A stretch of DNA of 64,000 nt from Hydrogenedens sp964549105 (GTDB lineage Bacteria > Hydrogenedentota > Hydrogenedentia > Hydrogenedentales > Hydrogenedentaceae): contig CAZJTZ010000008.1 in the NCBI GenBank assembly GCA_964549105.1, positions 48,540 through 112,539 of the forward strand, read 5' to 3'. The notes under the pieces were generated by a model. That model ran no database searches and was not told the origin of the DNA. It saw only the letters and a program-made list of their open reading frames with translations. Numbering within the stretch: position 1 is the stretch's first letter; the number at the start of each line of letters is the position of its first letter. This document shows positions 1 through 9,903 of this stretch, one piece after another. The translations under genes were made by a program, and so were the position numbers.

Positions 1-1038
1 ATCCTTATACTCAAAGAAGCCCTTGTTTCGGACATAGTAGCCTGTCTCTCCGAAGAAACTATCTCCACAATCTCCGCCATCTGCTTCTTCAAAGGAACCT
101 AAATTACGGACTTCAAAGGTTAGCATAGAACCATCTTCATAAGTAAATGATGTTGCCTGTGTATTGGGTGTTTCAGCGTCATCTTCCCATACATACCTGC
201 CACCGGTGCTGTATACTTTCACCGGCAATCCACGATTGTGTCCCCAGCAGGCGATATCCATCTCGTGTACGCCTTGATTACCAATCTCGCCGTTTCCATA
301 TTCCCAGAACCAGTGCCAATCATAGTGGACATAAAGTCCGGGCTTATCTTTGCGGTCTTTATTTTTCATGAACGGACGGTCAGGTGAAGTGCCTTGCCAT
401 AATGTCCAATCCAGGTAATCGGGAGGTGTGCCCGGTTCACCGTGGCCAATAGCAAAACGATTTCCATTTTTATAAACATATCCGCGAGAATGCATAATTT
501 TACCTATGAATCCTTTATGGATTAAGCCTATATCGCGAATTAAAGTAGAATTAGAACGCGACTGTGTGCCGTGTTGCACGATACGGTTGTATTTCTTTGC
601 TGCTTCAACCACCTGCGTTCCTTCCCAAACATTATGGGATAAGGGCTTTTCTACATATACATCTTTACCTGCTTTGCACGCTGCTACTGTAATTAAGGTA
701 TGAAGATGGTTCGGTGTGGCTGTCGTTATTGCCTGAACATTGGGGTCTTGAACGGCTTCTCTGAAATCTCCATAAGACTTGGGTTCTTTACCCTGCTTGC
801 CGTTTACAAATTTTACGCCCCGTTCCAGAACTCTCTTATCTACATCACATAACGCAACAATTTCTGCCTCGTTTGATTTTCCAAGTATGTCCCTTATGTG
901 ACTGGACCCTTGACCATTGAACCCGATTACGCAAATACCAATGCGTTCATTTGCACCGAATACCTTCCCCGCAGCCATCGTCCCAGCAACGAGAACAGCC
1001 GTGCTTTTCAAAAAACTTCTTCTTGTTAGTGGTTTCAT
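1..1038 (-). CDS. Gfo/Idh/MocA family oxidoreductase, Tat-exported (3' end outside window)
   Basis: This gene runs off the left edge, so the C-terminus is missing; 346 codons are visible. The protein starts with a twin-arginine signal (LTRRSFLKSTAVLVAG), so it is probably exported folded with its nicotinamide cofactor. A Rossmann segment (IGICVIGFNGQGSSHI) follows, then the family's Glu-Lys-Pro motif at residues 130-132 (DVYVEKPLSHN), whose Lys is the usual catalytic residue. Downstream WHWFWEYGNGEIGNQGVHEMD is the Tat-type subfamily signature seen in planctomycete-like genomes. The start is supported by AAAGGAG just upstream. The family oxidises or reduces sugars and inositols; the substrate here cannot be told. 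It is read leftwards, separately from the next gene. Confidence 0.9.
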   Translation of the reverse strand, partial: MKPLTRRSFLKSTAVLVAGTMAAGKVFGANERIGICVIGFNGQGSSHIRDILGKSNEAEIVALCDVDKRVLERGVKFVNGKQGKEPKSYGDFREAVQDPNVQAITTATPNHLHTLITVAACKAGKDVYVEKPLSHNVWEGTQVVEAAKKYNRIVQHGTQSRSNSTLIRDIGLIHKGFIGKIMHSRGYVYKNGNRFAIGHGEPGTPPDYLDWTLWQGTSPDRPFMKNKDRKDKPGLYVHYDWHWFWEYGNGEIGNQGVHEMDIACWGHNRGLPVKVYSTGGRYVWEDDAETPNTQATSFTYEDGSMLTFEVRNLGSFEEADGGDCGDSFFGETGYYVRNKGFFEYKD

Positions 1039-1130
1039 ACGATAATCTCCTTTGTTATTTTGTTCTGAAAGATACAATTGAGCCATTATACTAAATAAAA
1101 TGGACTATTTTCATTCTATTTGGTTTCAAA

Positions 1131-3497
1131 CTATTGGGGAAGAAAATGTAGAAATACAGTTTCGCCATTACCAAGTGAAAGCAACAAAGTCTCACGCTCA
1201 AACCATTTCTGTTCGGGTTGAAACATGTTTTCAATGTTCAAGAACTGGTTAAATTGGAGAATGCGGTCTCCGATTCCTTTAGTGTGTATTACTAAAATGT
1301 TGCTCCCAACTAATAGATTGTCAGGAGTCTCCATACTTCCTTCTGCCACAGCCGTGGGGACTTCCAGGATGGAAAGAATCTCTCGCATAACAAGGTAATT
1401 TACGGTAGGCTCGGCATAGAAAACGGAGACCCATTTGTCATTTATCGTTTTGAGTGCAACGCTTGGTTTCCCATTGGATTGGTATCGGGTAATAACATCC
1501 GCATTCTCGTCTTCAATGTAGAGTAAGGGAAAATGAGCCTCATTTTCTCCAAAGGGTTCATTTTTACTTAACCAACGACCATCTAAATCCATAGTAGAAC
1601 CGGAAACAGCGTCAGGGCTGGACAGTCTGGAATTTATCTGCGTTAACAATTGCACCGTTGAGGTATCGTCTGATGTCTTTCCCCAGCCGGGAGCATAATA
1701 CCAGAACACAATGGATTTATCTATTTCAAAAATGTGATGTAAAATCTGGACTTCGCTCTCGTTGGGTGGATATAAATTGAAAATAAAATAAATTAATTTT
1801 TTGGGGATTTGTTCATCAAGTAAATCCTGCATCAAGTAAAATTCTACAGGTAATCCGACCTTCAAGAGTTGGTCTCGAACATTTATAATGTCTCTTGAAA
1901 ATAGTTCTATTCCTTTAGGTGAAAGCAGGTGCATAGCCCGTTCATCAATTATCATTGCCAGAGGTTCCCAGAGAATATTTTCTGGGGATGTAACTGCTGG
2001 CAATTCTGTCTGTATTTCTTCGGTATTGTATTTTCCTACTTGTAATCGAGGTAAGGAACTATTCTCAGGAGTCATATTTCCATGAGGTAGTTTTTGTGAG
2101 GTGCGGGGTTGAAGTCTTAAAGCGGAGGAAGAGGCGGTCTGGGCTGATATTTGTGTATATACCTGCATCATCTTTTTGAACAAGTCCCACTGTTCTATAT
2201 CCAGAAGCCAGCCTTTCCCTTCGGGGTCGGTCCAGATAAGGCTTGCATTATGGACAAGTGCCGTTCCCAGATTCCTCTTTTGCACAGCATAGATATTTTC
2301 ACTTCGGACACCCTTTACTCGAATCGTTTGCTGAGTAGTAATATCAAAAGAAACACCAGTTCGTGTATCATCCAATAGTAATACCTCTTTGCCATGGAGA
2401 TTGATACTTTCCATTGTCCCGCTAGGACCTCCTGCTTCGCCCAAACCACGATTAACATAAGATATAGGTAAAACAAACCCGTCTACATCACTTTCCAGTA
2501 GTGTCCCCAGGGAGAGTTGTCCTGTTCCTACTTCTGCTGTCTCTATATTCAAACCATACGGAAAAAATATTTTCTTTTTTTCATTATTAAGTAATTGTCT
2601 CAAAGTCGTGGCACAAAAGCCAATAGAATCGGCTAAACTTTCATTGTGGAATTTACGATAGTTGACAAGGAAATTATTTTCGGTATAATTTAAGAAATTT
2701 GATGGGGTATTCACTTCTTTTTTCAGGTTTTCTAAAATGAATGGAGGTTCAAGATTGTCCACGCCAAACAATTGGACTCGTTCTTCAGGGGAAGGATAAC
2801 GATTATGAACCCACTTGTTAAAATTGGTGAGAGCATATTCAGATTCGTCTAAACCCGGTGCAAGCCACCATCGGTTTTTCAGAAATCCTAAAATGAAACC
2901 ACCGACCTGTTCCCCAACTTTTGAAGATTGAAGTCCATTGACCAGCATGGACAATCCTTCCTCAACTGATTTTTTCCATGCAAGAGTGTGAAAACTTGCA
3001 AAAGGCTGGACCTCACCGTTGACTACTATGTTGACCGATTTTTTCCCTTGAAACCAATCCTCTGGCGGATTCAGGTCAACAAAAATCCAATATTTTCCGT
3101 GGGGGACAATATCATTCATACATTGTAAAATGTGAAACAGTTCAGGCAAATCGTCAGAGCCTCGCCAGGGAAAAGGAACCTCTACAATGAAATTGGTAAT
3201 ACCCGTGTCCTTTGCATATTGAAACTCTTTTTGGGCTATCTCGTCGCAAGGCTCTCCTCCAACATATAAATAAAAAGGAGATTTGCCTTCCTTATCTTCT
3301 TGCTGTCCGTTTAATCTTTCCCCTTCAGGGGTTGTTGGAGGTAGTGGTTTTGTAAGCAAATCCTGCAAGGAATATTTACCGACAAGCGAACCTAACCACC
3401 AGGAAATACTTACAACAACAATTAGAATAAAAAACAGAAAAAAATTTCGCCAAAATAGGTTCTTTAAAAAATGGGGTTCTTTCCATTTATCAAACAT
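1131..3497 (-). CDS. Membrane-anchored glycosidase-like protein of unknown specificity
   Basis: The protein has 788 residues. A hydrophobic segment at about residues 13-38 anchors it in the inner membrane with the bulk outside the cytoplasm. The first half reads like a TIM-barrel glycoside hydrolase (for example FIVEVPFPWRGSDDLPE and an FVDLNPPEDW strand). Residues from about 520 resemble the flavodoxin-like trimerisation domain that follows the barrel in GH42-type enzymes (DERAMHLLSP; KSIVFWYYAPGW). I cannot identify catalytic acids with certainty, so hydrolase activity is inference. It lies 40 bp upstream of a glycosyltransferase gene on the same strand, in a small surface-carbohydrate neighbourhood. 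An uncharacterised exported protein with the same fold is the alternative. Confidence 0.6.
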   Translation of the reverse strand: MFDKWKEPHFLKNLFWRNFFLFFILIVVVSISWWLGSLVGKYSLQDLLTKPLPPTTPEGERLNGQQEDKEGKSPFYLYVGGEPCDEIAQKEFQYAKDTGITNFIVEVPFPWRGSDDLPELFHILQCMNDIVPHGKYWIFVDLNPPEDWFQGKKSVNIVVNGEVQPFASFHTLAWKKSVEEGLSMLVNGLQSSKVGEQVGGFILGFLKNRWWLAPGLDESEYALTNFNKWVHNRYPSPEERVQLFGVDNLEPPFILENLKKEVNTPSNFLNYTENNFLVNYRKFHNESLADSIGFCATTLRQLLNNEKKKIFFPYGLNIETAEVGTGQLSLGTLLESDVDGFVLPISYVNRGLGEAGGPSGTMESINLHGKEVLLLDDTRTGVSFDITTQQTIRVKGVRSENIYAVQKRNLGTALVHNASLIWTDPEGKGWLLDIEQWDLFKKMMQVYTQISAQTASSSALRLQPRTSQKLPHGNMTPENSSLPRLQVGKYNTEEIQTELPAVTSPENILWEPLAMIIDERAMHLLSPKGIELFSRDIINVRDQLLKVGLPVEFYLMQDLLDEQIPKKLIYFIFNLYPPNESEVQILHHIFEIDKSIVFWYYAPGWGKTSDDTSTVQLLTQINSRLSSPDAVSGSTMDLDGRWLSKNEPFGENEAHFPLLYIEDENADVITRYQSNGKPSVALKTINDKWVSVFYAEPTVNYLVMREILSILEVPTAVAEGSMETPDNLLVGSNILVIHTKGIGDRILQFNQFLNIENMFQPEQKWFERETLLLSLGNGETVFLHFLPQ

Positions 3498-3538
3498 TCT
3501 AAATTATTCCTTTTTTGTTCTAAATAGTATAACAGGGA

Positions 3539-4882
3539 TTAAAAAGAAGTTGGGGTTTCAAACTCGAACCATCCGCCCATATCGTAAGTTCTATTTGTTT
3601 GTTCTGACTCAAATATTTTATTTGCCTCGAAGGTTACAGTTCCTTCGGATAAATCCAAGGAGTATTTTTTTAGTTGCGTGGTCTGAATATGCTCCATAAC
3701 TTTGCCATTAAATTTCACAACTATATCTACATTCCCTAACTGGGGAAACATATTACCACATTGAAACGACAATTTGCCGCCACGATGGTGGATTACAGCA
3801 TATTTACTCATGGGAATAAAGTTCTTTCCCTGAAAATTCTGTGGTTTATACCAACCCTCTACAGGAAGTTCTATCTCTGGACAAAATAAAGGTTTGGGCT
3901 GAATAAGTTTCCAGAAGGGAGGTAAGGGCGGCTCTGTTAACTGTAATTTTCTCTGTCCCTTTCGCCAACGAATTGACTGAGGGAAATAACGACCTGCCTC
4001 TATCCATGCTGAAATATGCTTTTGTATCCGCCAGAATTCCAACTTTTTTATAGCATTTCCTATTGCTTTTATTTCACCCCACTTTAACCACAGTAATATT
4101 TCCCAAAATTTCTTACTCGGGAAATTCCTTTCTATGAGGTAAAACCTATTGCGTGTGTTTAAATAATATTTTTTCCGGGCTTTTTCAGGAGAGGCTTGCC
4201 AGGTTGCACTGAATTTGTGATGAACTACCGCAGCAGGACAGGTCAGGATTCGATAGCCTGCGTTCCATATTCGTAGACATAAATCTAAATCATCGAGGTA
4301 GATGGAAAATTCTTCGGGCAGGTATCCTGTCTTAAGCAATGCGTCTGTCCTTAACCACATTGCACCACCACATATTCCGATTACTTCCGTTATTTCATTC
4401 CAGCGAGGTGTATCTACACGCCCTAATCCCCTATCCCATGCCGAACCAATTATTGAACATAGCAAGCCAACGGAATTTAATAGCCAGGGCTGGTCAAAAA
4501 GTAGCATTTTGGGGGCTAAGCCACCTACATCCGGGTTCGATTCGGACATTTCGATTAAAGTCTCAATACAATGGGGTTCCATCTTTGTATCGTTGTTTAG
4601 CAGGAAAATATATTTTGCCCCTTTTTCTATGGACTTTTTTATCCCTCGATTGTTCCCACCTGACCAACCATAATTTTTGTCAAGGCATTCCACAACAAGG
4701 CGTGGGTCATTAGAAAAGTTATCTCTAACAAAGGAAACCGATTCGTCTGTGCTGGCATTGTCTAAAAGAACAAACTCAACATCTTCGCGCTGACACCCCT
4801 GCAATAAAGAGATAAAACATTCTTGAAGATGTTCCAACCCATTCCAATTTAATATCAGAACACTTACCAGAGGTTTGTTCAT
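3539..4882 (-). CDS. Family 2 glycosyltransferase (rhamnosyltransferase-like)
   Basis: The N-terminal ~260 residues form a GT-A fold. The strand VSVLILNWNGLEHLQECFISL is followed by the nucleotide-sugar motif LLDNASTDES and by the DxD-type metal site in LLNNDTKMEP. A YLDDLDLCLR segment then corresponds to the acceptor/base region of GT2 enzymes. The remaining ~180 residues form a beta-rich tail (IHHRGGKLSFQCGNM) without a membrane helix, which is unusual in length and could be a carbohydrate-binding or partner domain. The enzyme most likely moves a sugar from a nucleotide donor onto a surface glycan. Substrate and acceptor are unknown. Confidence 0.85.
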   Translation of the reverse strand: MNKPLVSVLILNWNGLEHLQECFISLLQGCQREDVEFVLLDNASTDESVSFVRDNFSNDPRLVVECLDKNYGWSGGNNRGIKKSIEKGAKYIFLLNNDTKMEPHCIETLIEMSESNPDVGGLAPKMLLFDQPWLLNSVGLLCSIIGSAWDRGLGRVDTPRWNEITEVIGICGGAMWLRTDALLKTGYLPEEFSIYLDDLDLCLRIWNAGYRILTCPAAVVHHKFSATWQASPEKARKKYYLNTRNRFYLIERNFPSKKFWEILLWLKWGEIKAIGNAIKKLEFWRIQKHISAWIEAGRYFPQSIRWRKGQRKLQLTEPPLPPFWKLIQPKPLFCPEIELPVEGWYKPQNFQGKNFIPMSKYAVIHHRGGKLSFQCGNMFPQLGNVDIVVKFNGKVMEHIQTTQLKKYSLDLSEGTVTFEANKIFESEQTNRTYDMGGWFEFETPTSF

Positions 4883-4962
4883 ATTAGATAAATAGCAGGT
4901 TCAAAGTTTATTTTTTCTTTTGAAATAAAATTATACAGGAAATAGGGGTAAAAATGGTTTTA

Positions 4963-6330
4963 TTATAGAACCTGTTTTATTGCTTCTTTTAGTTTTTGTT
5001 CGGATGATGGAACCACATAAGAAGCAGAAGGTTCATAGCCTCCCTCCTTGAATGCCTCTTCCGTGCAAATGTAAGCCGTGCCACAATCACTGTAGCCTGC
5101 TACAAACACTGTTCGCTCTGGGGAACAACTTTGTGCATAAAGTTGAAACTCCACCATCGGTTCACCTGGCAGACTGAGTATAGAAACTTTTCCAAAATTC
5201 ATTGCACTGATAGGAATGGGTATTTTGTCTGCCCGATTTTGCCAGGCTAATTCCATAGCAGCACCGATACGATAATTATGACCTTGATTCGTATCATTTA
5301 AGGATTTTTCCAAATGTTCGCGTGAATGTTCTCCATCGTTTCTATAACCAAAAGTGAAAGGAATAGATTTTAATGATATAGGTGTCAATTCTTGTTTTTG
5401 AAGGGATTTAACAGATTCCTGCATTGCCTTTAAGAGCCGCTGGTATAATTGTTGGCGTGCTTCAGGTGTACCATCATTATATTTGCCAGCAGCGATATTA
5501 CCTGCACAACCGGTGAAATAGATATGCGGAATACCTTCGTCCTTTTCCATTTGCTCACGCGCCATGCCAGGAAAATCGTAACTTGCACGCGGGTCACCGT
5601 AGAAACTTTGCGGGTGCGTGGTATAGTAATGAATCCGTGCAACAGGCTTTCCTTCCTCAGACAGAAAACTTAATGTTCGCAAATAGGGGTCTATCAAGCC
5701 TTCCGGCGCTTCAATCAGTTTAGGGTCTTTGCAAGAACTATAACGAGTCAGGCACTTGCCATCTGGTTGCATAATACGCCGATTAGAAGCGACCTTCTCC
5801 ACCTTAGCCGAACCAACTGCGATAGCATTGCAGGGGACAAGGGACTGTTTCGCCCCGTCAATTGTCTTGACAATGTTCTTAAAGATATTATCAAAATCCT
5901 CTTTCTTTGGGTAAGGAGGTGGATTTTGTATCTTGCTGAGAATATCGAAAGCGTCTTCATCACACATTGGAGCAGTATGCTGATGAACGGTATGTATAAA
6001 AACTGCATTGGGGTCAGTTTCAACTGTTTTAGCAATCATATCCCGAAGTTTGTAATAAGAACTGTTGCATATTTCACACCAGTCCAGAGCGCAGAGAACA
6101 TATCGCTTTTTATCATCTTCAATAATGACACCTTTTGCTAATAGATTATGTTCTATCGTTTCCAACGGTTTATAACTGGGATACCATGGCATTCCCAGAG
6201 GTGGAGTCACATCCGCTTTGAACGGGGCTATGCGGAAACGAACATCTGCGTAAGTGCTTCGCATTACACCCCAGGAAACCGCAGATAAAATACCTACGGC
6301 TTGCAACTTCAAAAAATTTCTCCGATTCAT
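4963..6330 (-). CDS. Tat-exported neutral-ceramidase-like protein
   Basis: The start MNRRNFLKLQAVGILSAV is a Tat signal, preceded by the RBS AAAGGAATTAG. The body matches the N-terminal catalytic domain of neutral ceramidases: FRIAPFKADVTPPLGMP at the mature N-terminus, the histidine cluster HTVHQHTAP, and YYTTHPQSFYG. At 455 residues it is much shorter than true ceramidases, lacking the C-terminal immunoglobulin-like domain, as is usual for bacterial Tat relatives. Where ceramidases carry the serine nucleophile (GDxSPN), this protein reads TGCAGNIAAGKYNDG, without a serine at that point. Amidase action on sphingolipid-like substrates is therefore uncertain. The gene is monocistronic between RecG and the glycosyltransferase. 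Confidence 0.75.
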   Translation of the reverse strand: MNRRNFLKLQAVGILSAVSWGVMRSTYADVRFRIAPFKADVTPPLGMPWYPSYKPLETIEHNLLAKGVIIEDDKKRYVLCALDWCEICNSSYYKLRDMIAKTVETDPNAVFIHTVHQHTAPMCDEDAFDILSKIQNPPPYPKKEDFDNIFKNIVKTIDGAKQSLVPCNAIAVGSAKVEKVASNRRIMQPDGKCLTRYSSCKDPKLIEAPEGLIDPYLRTLSFLSEEGKPVARIHYYTTHPQSFYGDPRASYDFPGMAREQMEKDEGIPHIYFTGCAGNIAAGKYNDGTPEARQQLYQRLLKAMQESVKSLQKQELTPISLKSIPFTFGYRNDGEHSREHLEKSLNDTNQGHNYRIGAAMELAWQNRADKIPIPISAMNFGKVSILSLPGEPMVEFQLYAQSCSPERTVFVAGYSDCGTAYICTEEAFKEGGYEPSASYVVPSSEQKLKEAIKQVL

Positions 6331-6441
6331 CTCTAATTCCTTTCATTGCAATTTCTATTTCCATCAAACAAATATACCAAATTGCAAAATGACAAAACGA
6401 ATATTTTATGACCTAATAAGCAAGTGGGTAGAAATGTTATT

Positions 6442-8445
6442 TTATTTGAAAATTTGTTTGGCATCATCTCTTGCTTGTTGAATAAGGGGTAAATCGCAAG
6501 TGAAATCAACAAATCGCAAGTCTGTCTCACCTGATTGACGACGCCCGCCTATTTCTCCATGCCCCCGCAATTGTAGGTCCTTTTCGGCAATTTCGAAACC
6601 ATTATTGATGTTGCACAGAATTTTTAATCGTTCCATGCTCACAGGATTAAAAGATGACGGTAGGAAGAAGCAGTAAGAAGGATAAGAGCCTCGACCCACC
6701 CGCCCCCGTAATTGGTGCAATTGGGCAAGACCGAAACACTCTGCATTTTCGACCACAAGATTTGTTGCATGGGCAACATCCACACCTACCTCAATCACTG
6801 TGGTAGAGAAAAGGACATCTATTTCCCCACGGGCAAAACGACCCATAACTTCTGCCTTCTCGTTGAAGGAAAGACGACCATGGAGCAAATCCGTGTGTAT
6901 TGTAGAAAAAGCACCCGAACGAAGTTTTTCATAAATAGTCAGTAGGGGTTTTAAGTCTTCCCTGTATATAGATTCCTCAATACTTGGGCATACCCAATAG
7001 GTAGCCAGACCTTTTTGTGCCTGTTTTATAATGAATTGGATTAAGCCTTCTCTTTTCTCCTTCGGAACAACATAAGTTTTAATCGGTTGTCGTCCCGGTG
7101 GCATTTCATCAATCATACTAATATCCATGCCGCCGTAGACGGTCAGGGCAAGGGTGCGGGGTATAGGTGTCGCTGTGAGATAAAGCACATCCGGGGCATG
7201 TCCCTTCATCCGCAGTTTTTCCCTTTGCATAACGCCAAAACGATGTTGTTCGTCAATCACGATTAAACCTAAATTTTTAAATAAGGTAGATTCTTGTATC
7301 AAGGCATGAGTACCTACAACAATGTCCACTTCTCCATGGGCAATTTGTTTGCGAATTTCTTTTGTATTTCTGACAGAACTCGTGAGCAATTCAATATGCA
7401 CAGGTAACGAAGATAAGTGCTTTTTTAAGTTTAAGAAATGTTGCTCTGCCAAAATTTCTGTGGGTGCCATAAGAGAAGATTGATAATGGCTATCCACGCT
7501 TGCACAAAGGGCATGCAAGGCAACTACTGTTTTCCCACAGCCTACATCACCCTGCACCAATCGAAGCATTTGTTTAGGAGCAGATAAATCATCCAGTATC
7601 TCGTCAATCACTCGCTTCTGTGCAGAGGTCAGGGCAAATGGCAACTGTTTGCGAAAATTTGTAAGAATAGCACCATCCGTTTTATGCTGACAAACGGATT
7701 TATCTTTTATGTTATTTGCTTTCCATGTTAGCCAATCTTTTTGTATTTGCAAAATCTCATCATAAGCAAGTCGTTGCCGCGCTTGTTCTACTTCATCTAT
7801 TGTTTCGGGAAAGTGCAACTGTCTTACGGCCTTCGGCAGAGCCATCAATCCACGAGCAGAAAGGAACTCTTCTTCTAACGGGTCATCAATGACTATATTT
7901 GCTAAAGTTTCATATATCCAGCGACGAAATGAGCGGAGGGATAACCCCTCTGTTACAGTATAAATGGGCACAAGCCTCGCGGTATGGATATTTGCCTCCT
8001 CCTGGGTATATTCCTCATATTCCGGATTATTCATTATCCGCCGCGATTGGGCATTCTCCACTGTACCATATAAGAAAAAAGTTTTGCCCGGCTGAAACAG
8101 ATAACGCGTTAGATAAGCCCTACCCCAAAAAATCCCTTCTACTGAACCTGTATCATCTTTGAATAATATCCGTGCCTGCGAAAGTCCCTGGCGTAGATAT
8201 ACCTGTCTTGCTCGTTCTACTGTAACGAATATTGTATATCTATGCCCTTCCTCCATGTCTTTTGTCTTAATTAAATTTCTACGGTCCTCATATCTTCGCG
8301 GAGGATAGAGCAATAAATCTTTAACTGTGGTAATACCCATCTTATTCAATTTTTTCTCACGACCGGGACCGATTTCAGGCAAGGCAGAAATAGGCTCATC
8401 CCATATCTTTGGATAACATTCTTCCCGTTTCTTTTTTACGACCAT
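6442..8445 (-). CDS. recG: ATP-dependent DNA helicase RecG
   Basis: RecG reverses stalled replication forks and processes recombination intermediates. The N-terminal wedge/OB region begins with helix-hairpin-helix-like LPEIGPGREKKLNKMGITTVKDLLLYPPRRYEDR (quoted in two parts: LPEIGPGREKKLNKM and LLLYPPRRYEDR). The motor carries Walker A (QGDVGCGKTVVALHA), the DEQH box (VIDEQHRFGVMQ), motif III (YLTATPIPRTLAL) and motifs V-VI (TTVIEVGVDV; QLRGRVGRG). The TRG-like end is LRGHGEIGGRRQSGETDLRF. I place the start at the ATG giving MVVKKKREE, which has AGGAA in front. An in-frame TTG six codons upstream (8463) is less likely. The length of ~667 residues is normal. Confidence 0.95.
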   Translation of the reverse strand: MVVKKKREECYPKIWDEPISALPEIGPGREKKLNKMGITTVKDLLLYPPRRYEDRRNLIKTKDMEEGHRYTIFVTVERARQVYLRQGLSQARILFKDDTGSVEGIFWGRAYLTRYLFQPGKTFFLYGTVENAQSRRIMNNPEYEEYTQEEANIHTARLVPIYTVTEGLSLRSFRRWIYETLANIVIDDPLEEEFLSARGLMALPKAVRQLHFPETIDEVEQARQRLAYDEILQIQKDWLTWKANNIKDKSVCQHKTDGAILTNFRKQLPFALTSAQKRVIDEILDDLSAPKQMLRLVQGDVGCGKTVVALHALCASVDSHYQSSLMAPTEILAEQHFLNLKKHLSSLPVHIELLTSSVRNTKEIRKQIAHGEVDIVVGTHALIQESTLFKNLGLIVIDEQHRFGVMQREKLRMKGHAPDVLYLTATPIPRTLALTVYGGMDISMIDEMPPGRQPIKTYVVPKEKREGLIQFIIKQAQKGLATYWVCPSIEESIYREDLKPLLTIYEKLRSGAFSTIHTDLLHGRLSFNEKAEVMGRFARGEIDVLFSTTVIEVGVDVAHATNLVVENAECFGLAQLHQLRGRVGRGSYPSYCFFLPSSFNPVSMERLKILCNINNGFEIAEKDLQLRGHGEIGGRRQSGETDLRFVDFTCDLPLIQQARDDAKQIFK

Positions 8446-8467
8446 AGAAACATTCCTGAACAAAGTG

Positions 8468-8496
8468 TTGTCAAATTAAATATACGATATTATATC
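8468..8496 (+). promoter_or_regulatory. Candidate sigma-70-type promoter for the C45 hydrolase gene
   Basis: TTGTCA, a 17-bp gap and TATATC lie about 60 bp before the start codon at 8556, in the divergent interval between recG and that gene. The match is reasonable at -35 and moderate at -10. Confidence 0.3.
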
Positions 8497-8555
8497 TTTT
8501 CTTTCTACGAACCTTCTTCAAAGTGGTAAAATAAAACAAACAAAGGAGAACTCAA

Positions 8556-9833
8556 ATGAGAAAAACGACTCGTTATATTCTGCCCATTCTATTTGTGATT
8601 GTTGTATTATGTGCTGGATTTTATTTCTGGTTATATCCGACACGCGGTCCGAAAGAAAATGTAGATATACAAAAAGCCTTTTTAGAAGAGGTGGAGGGAA
8701 CAAGAGTGCTTCATCTGAAAGGGACTCCTTATGAATTGGGTTATGAGCGGGGTGCACTTCTCAAAGATTTAATCCAAAAGAGTTTATCAAAGGTGGACGA
8801 CTTATTAGAATTGGCAAAGAAAGAGGTCGGCTTACCTAAATTTGCATCAAAATTGATATTAGATATAGCATGGCGATTTTGTTCCCCCTATATTCCTCCA
8901 AGGTATGAACGAGAATTGGAAGGAGTTGCAGATGGAGCCGGTGTAAGTTTACAGGAACTACGGAGGGTGCATGTAGTTTCAGTTATAACCGAACGCGGTT
9001 GTAGTTCCTTTGCCGTATGGGGAAAAGCCACTGTGGACGGAAAATTGTATCATAGCAGGAATTTCGACTGGATGATAGAAGCAGGTCTTCAAGATACAGC
9101 GGTAACATTCTGCTACGAACCGGAAGGACTGAACCCTTTTATTTCCATTGGCTACGCCTGTACCATTGGCGTTTACTCGGGTATGAATAATCACAAAGTG
9201 TCTATTGCTCAAATCGGTGCAACCAACAAAGACCGTCGCATGGATGGGATTCCTCTTGAACTTCTGCTTCGTAGAATACTGGAAGAAGCCTCTACCCTGG
9301 ATAGTGTAACAAAAATTATTAAAGAGGCACGACATACAGTAGGTTATAACTATGTCATTGCTGATGGTGATGAAAATCGTGCCCTGGCTTATGAGACCTG
9401 TGCAAATCATGTGGCTATTTTTGCGGACAATGACCCTCGCGAAACGGTAGAGTATGCCATTCCTATTGAAAATGCAGTTATGCGTTCAGATGAAGCGATG
9501 GACCCAACCATACGCTCATTGCAGACCTGTGCTAATGCCCCCAACATGCCGTATGGCTCAAATTCTTACGACCATCGTTATAAAGGCATGGCAACCCGAA
9601 TCAAAGAAAATTATGGCAAGATAGACCAGAACATTGCTCTGGAAATAGTTAAAGCCGTGGCGATGGTAGGAGTGAATGTGCACAGTGTTCTCTATTGTCC
9701 TACGGACCTGGAACTATGGGTGGCTCATGCGAAAGGCAAAGAAGACGCCGCAAAACAGACCTATATCCATTATAAAATGCAGGAGTTGTTTGACCCTAAC
9801 CGCAAAAACACAGCAAAACTTATCAAGCAATAG
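8556..9833 (+). CDS. C45-type N-terminal-nucleophile hydrolase (acyltransferase-like), membrane-anchored
   Basis: The family includes isopenicillin-N acyltransferase, which splits amide bonds through an N-terminal cysteine exposed by self-cleavage. A hydrophobic segment (residues 7-27) would export and anchor the protein. Next come the family block VLHLKGTPYELGYERG, the helix block YERELEGVADGAGVSL, and Cys149 in ERGCSSFAVWG, the expected nucleophile. The downstream DGKLYHSRNFDW (Asn-Asp-Trp) is the substrate-pocket signature, followed by TIGVYSGMN. GGAG precedes the ATG. The substrate is unknown; bacterial relatives probably hydrolyse N-acyl amino acids or peptides. The gene stands alone, facing a pseudopilin gene. 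Confidence 0.8.
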   Translation: MRKTTRYILPILFVIVVLCAGFYFWLYPTRGPKENVDIQKAFLEEVEGTRVLHLKGTPYELGYERGALLKDLIQKSLSKVDDLLELAKKEVGLPKFASKLILDIAWRFCSPYIPPRYERELEGVADGAGVSLQELRRVHVVSVITERGCSSFAVWGKATVDGKLYHSRNFDWMIEAGLQDTAVTFCYEPEGLNPFISIGYACTIGVYSGMNNHKVSIAQIGATNKDRRMDGIPLELLLRRILEEASTLDSVTKIIKEARHTVGYNYVIADGDENRALAYETCANHVAIFADNDPRETVEYAIPIENAVMRSDEAMDPTIRSLQTCANAPNMPYGSNSYDHRYKGMATRIKENYGKIDQNIALEIVKAVAMVGVNVHSVLYCPTDLELWVAHAKGKEDAAKQTYIHYKMQELFDPNRKNTAKLIKQ

Positions 9834-9867
9834 GAAACGGTGCTGCTTTATTAATAGGTTGTATCGG

Positions 9868-9885
9868 GTCATATATGTCTTATAA
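9868..9885 (+). repeat. 9-bp periodic tract, two units (GTCATATAT GTCTTATAA)
   Basis: Two adjacent 9-bp units share the pattern GTCnTATAn. They lie in the convergent interval between the C45 hydrolase and pseudopilin genes. The same pattern recurs at 21666, 31827, 54801 and 55096. Confidence 0.5.
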
Positions 9886-9903
9886 CTTATAAATTGAATT
9901 ATG

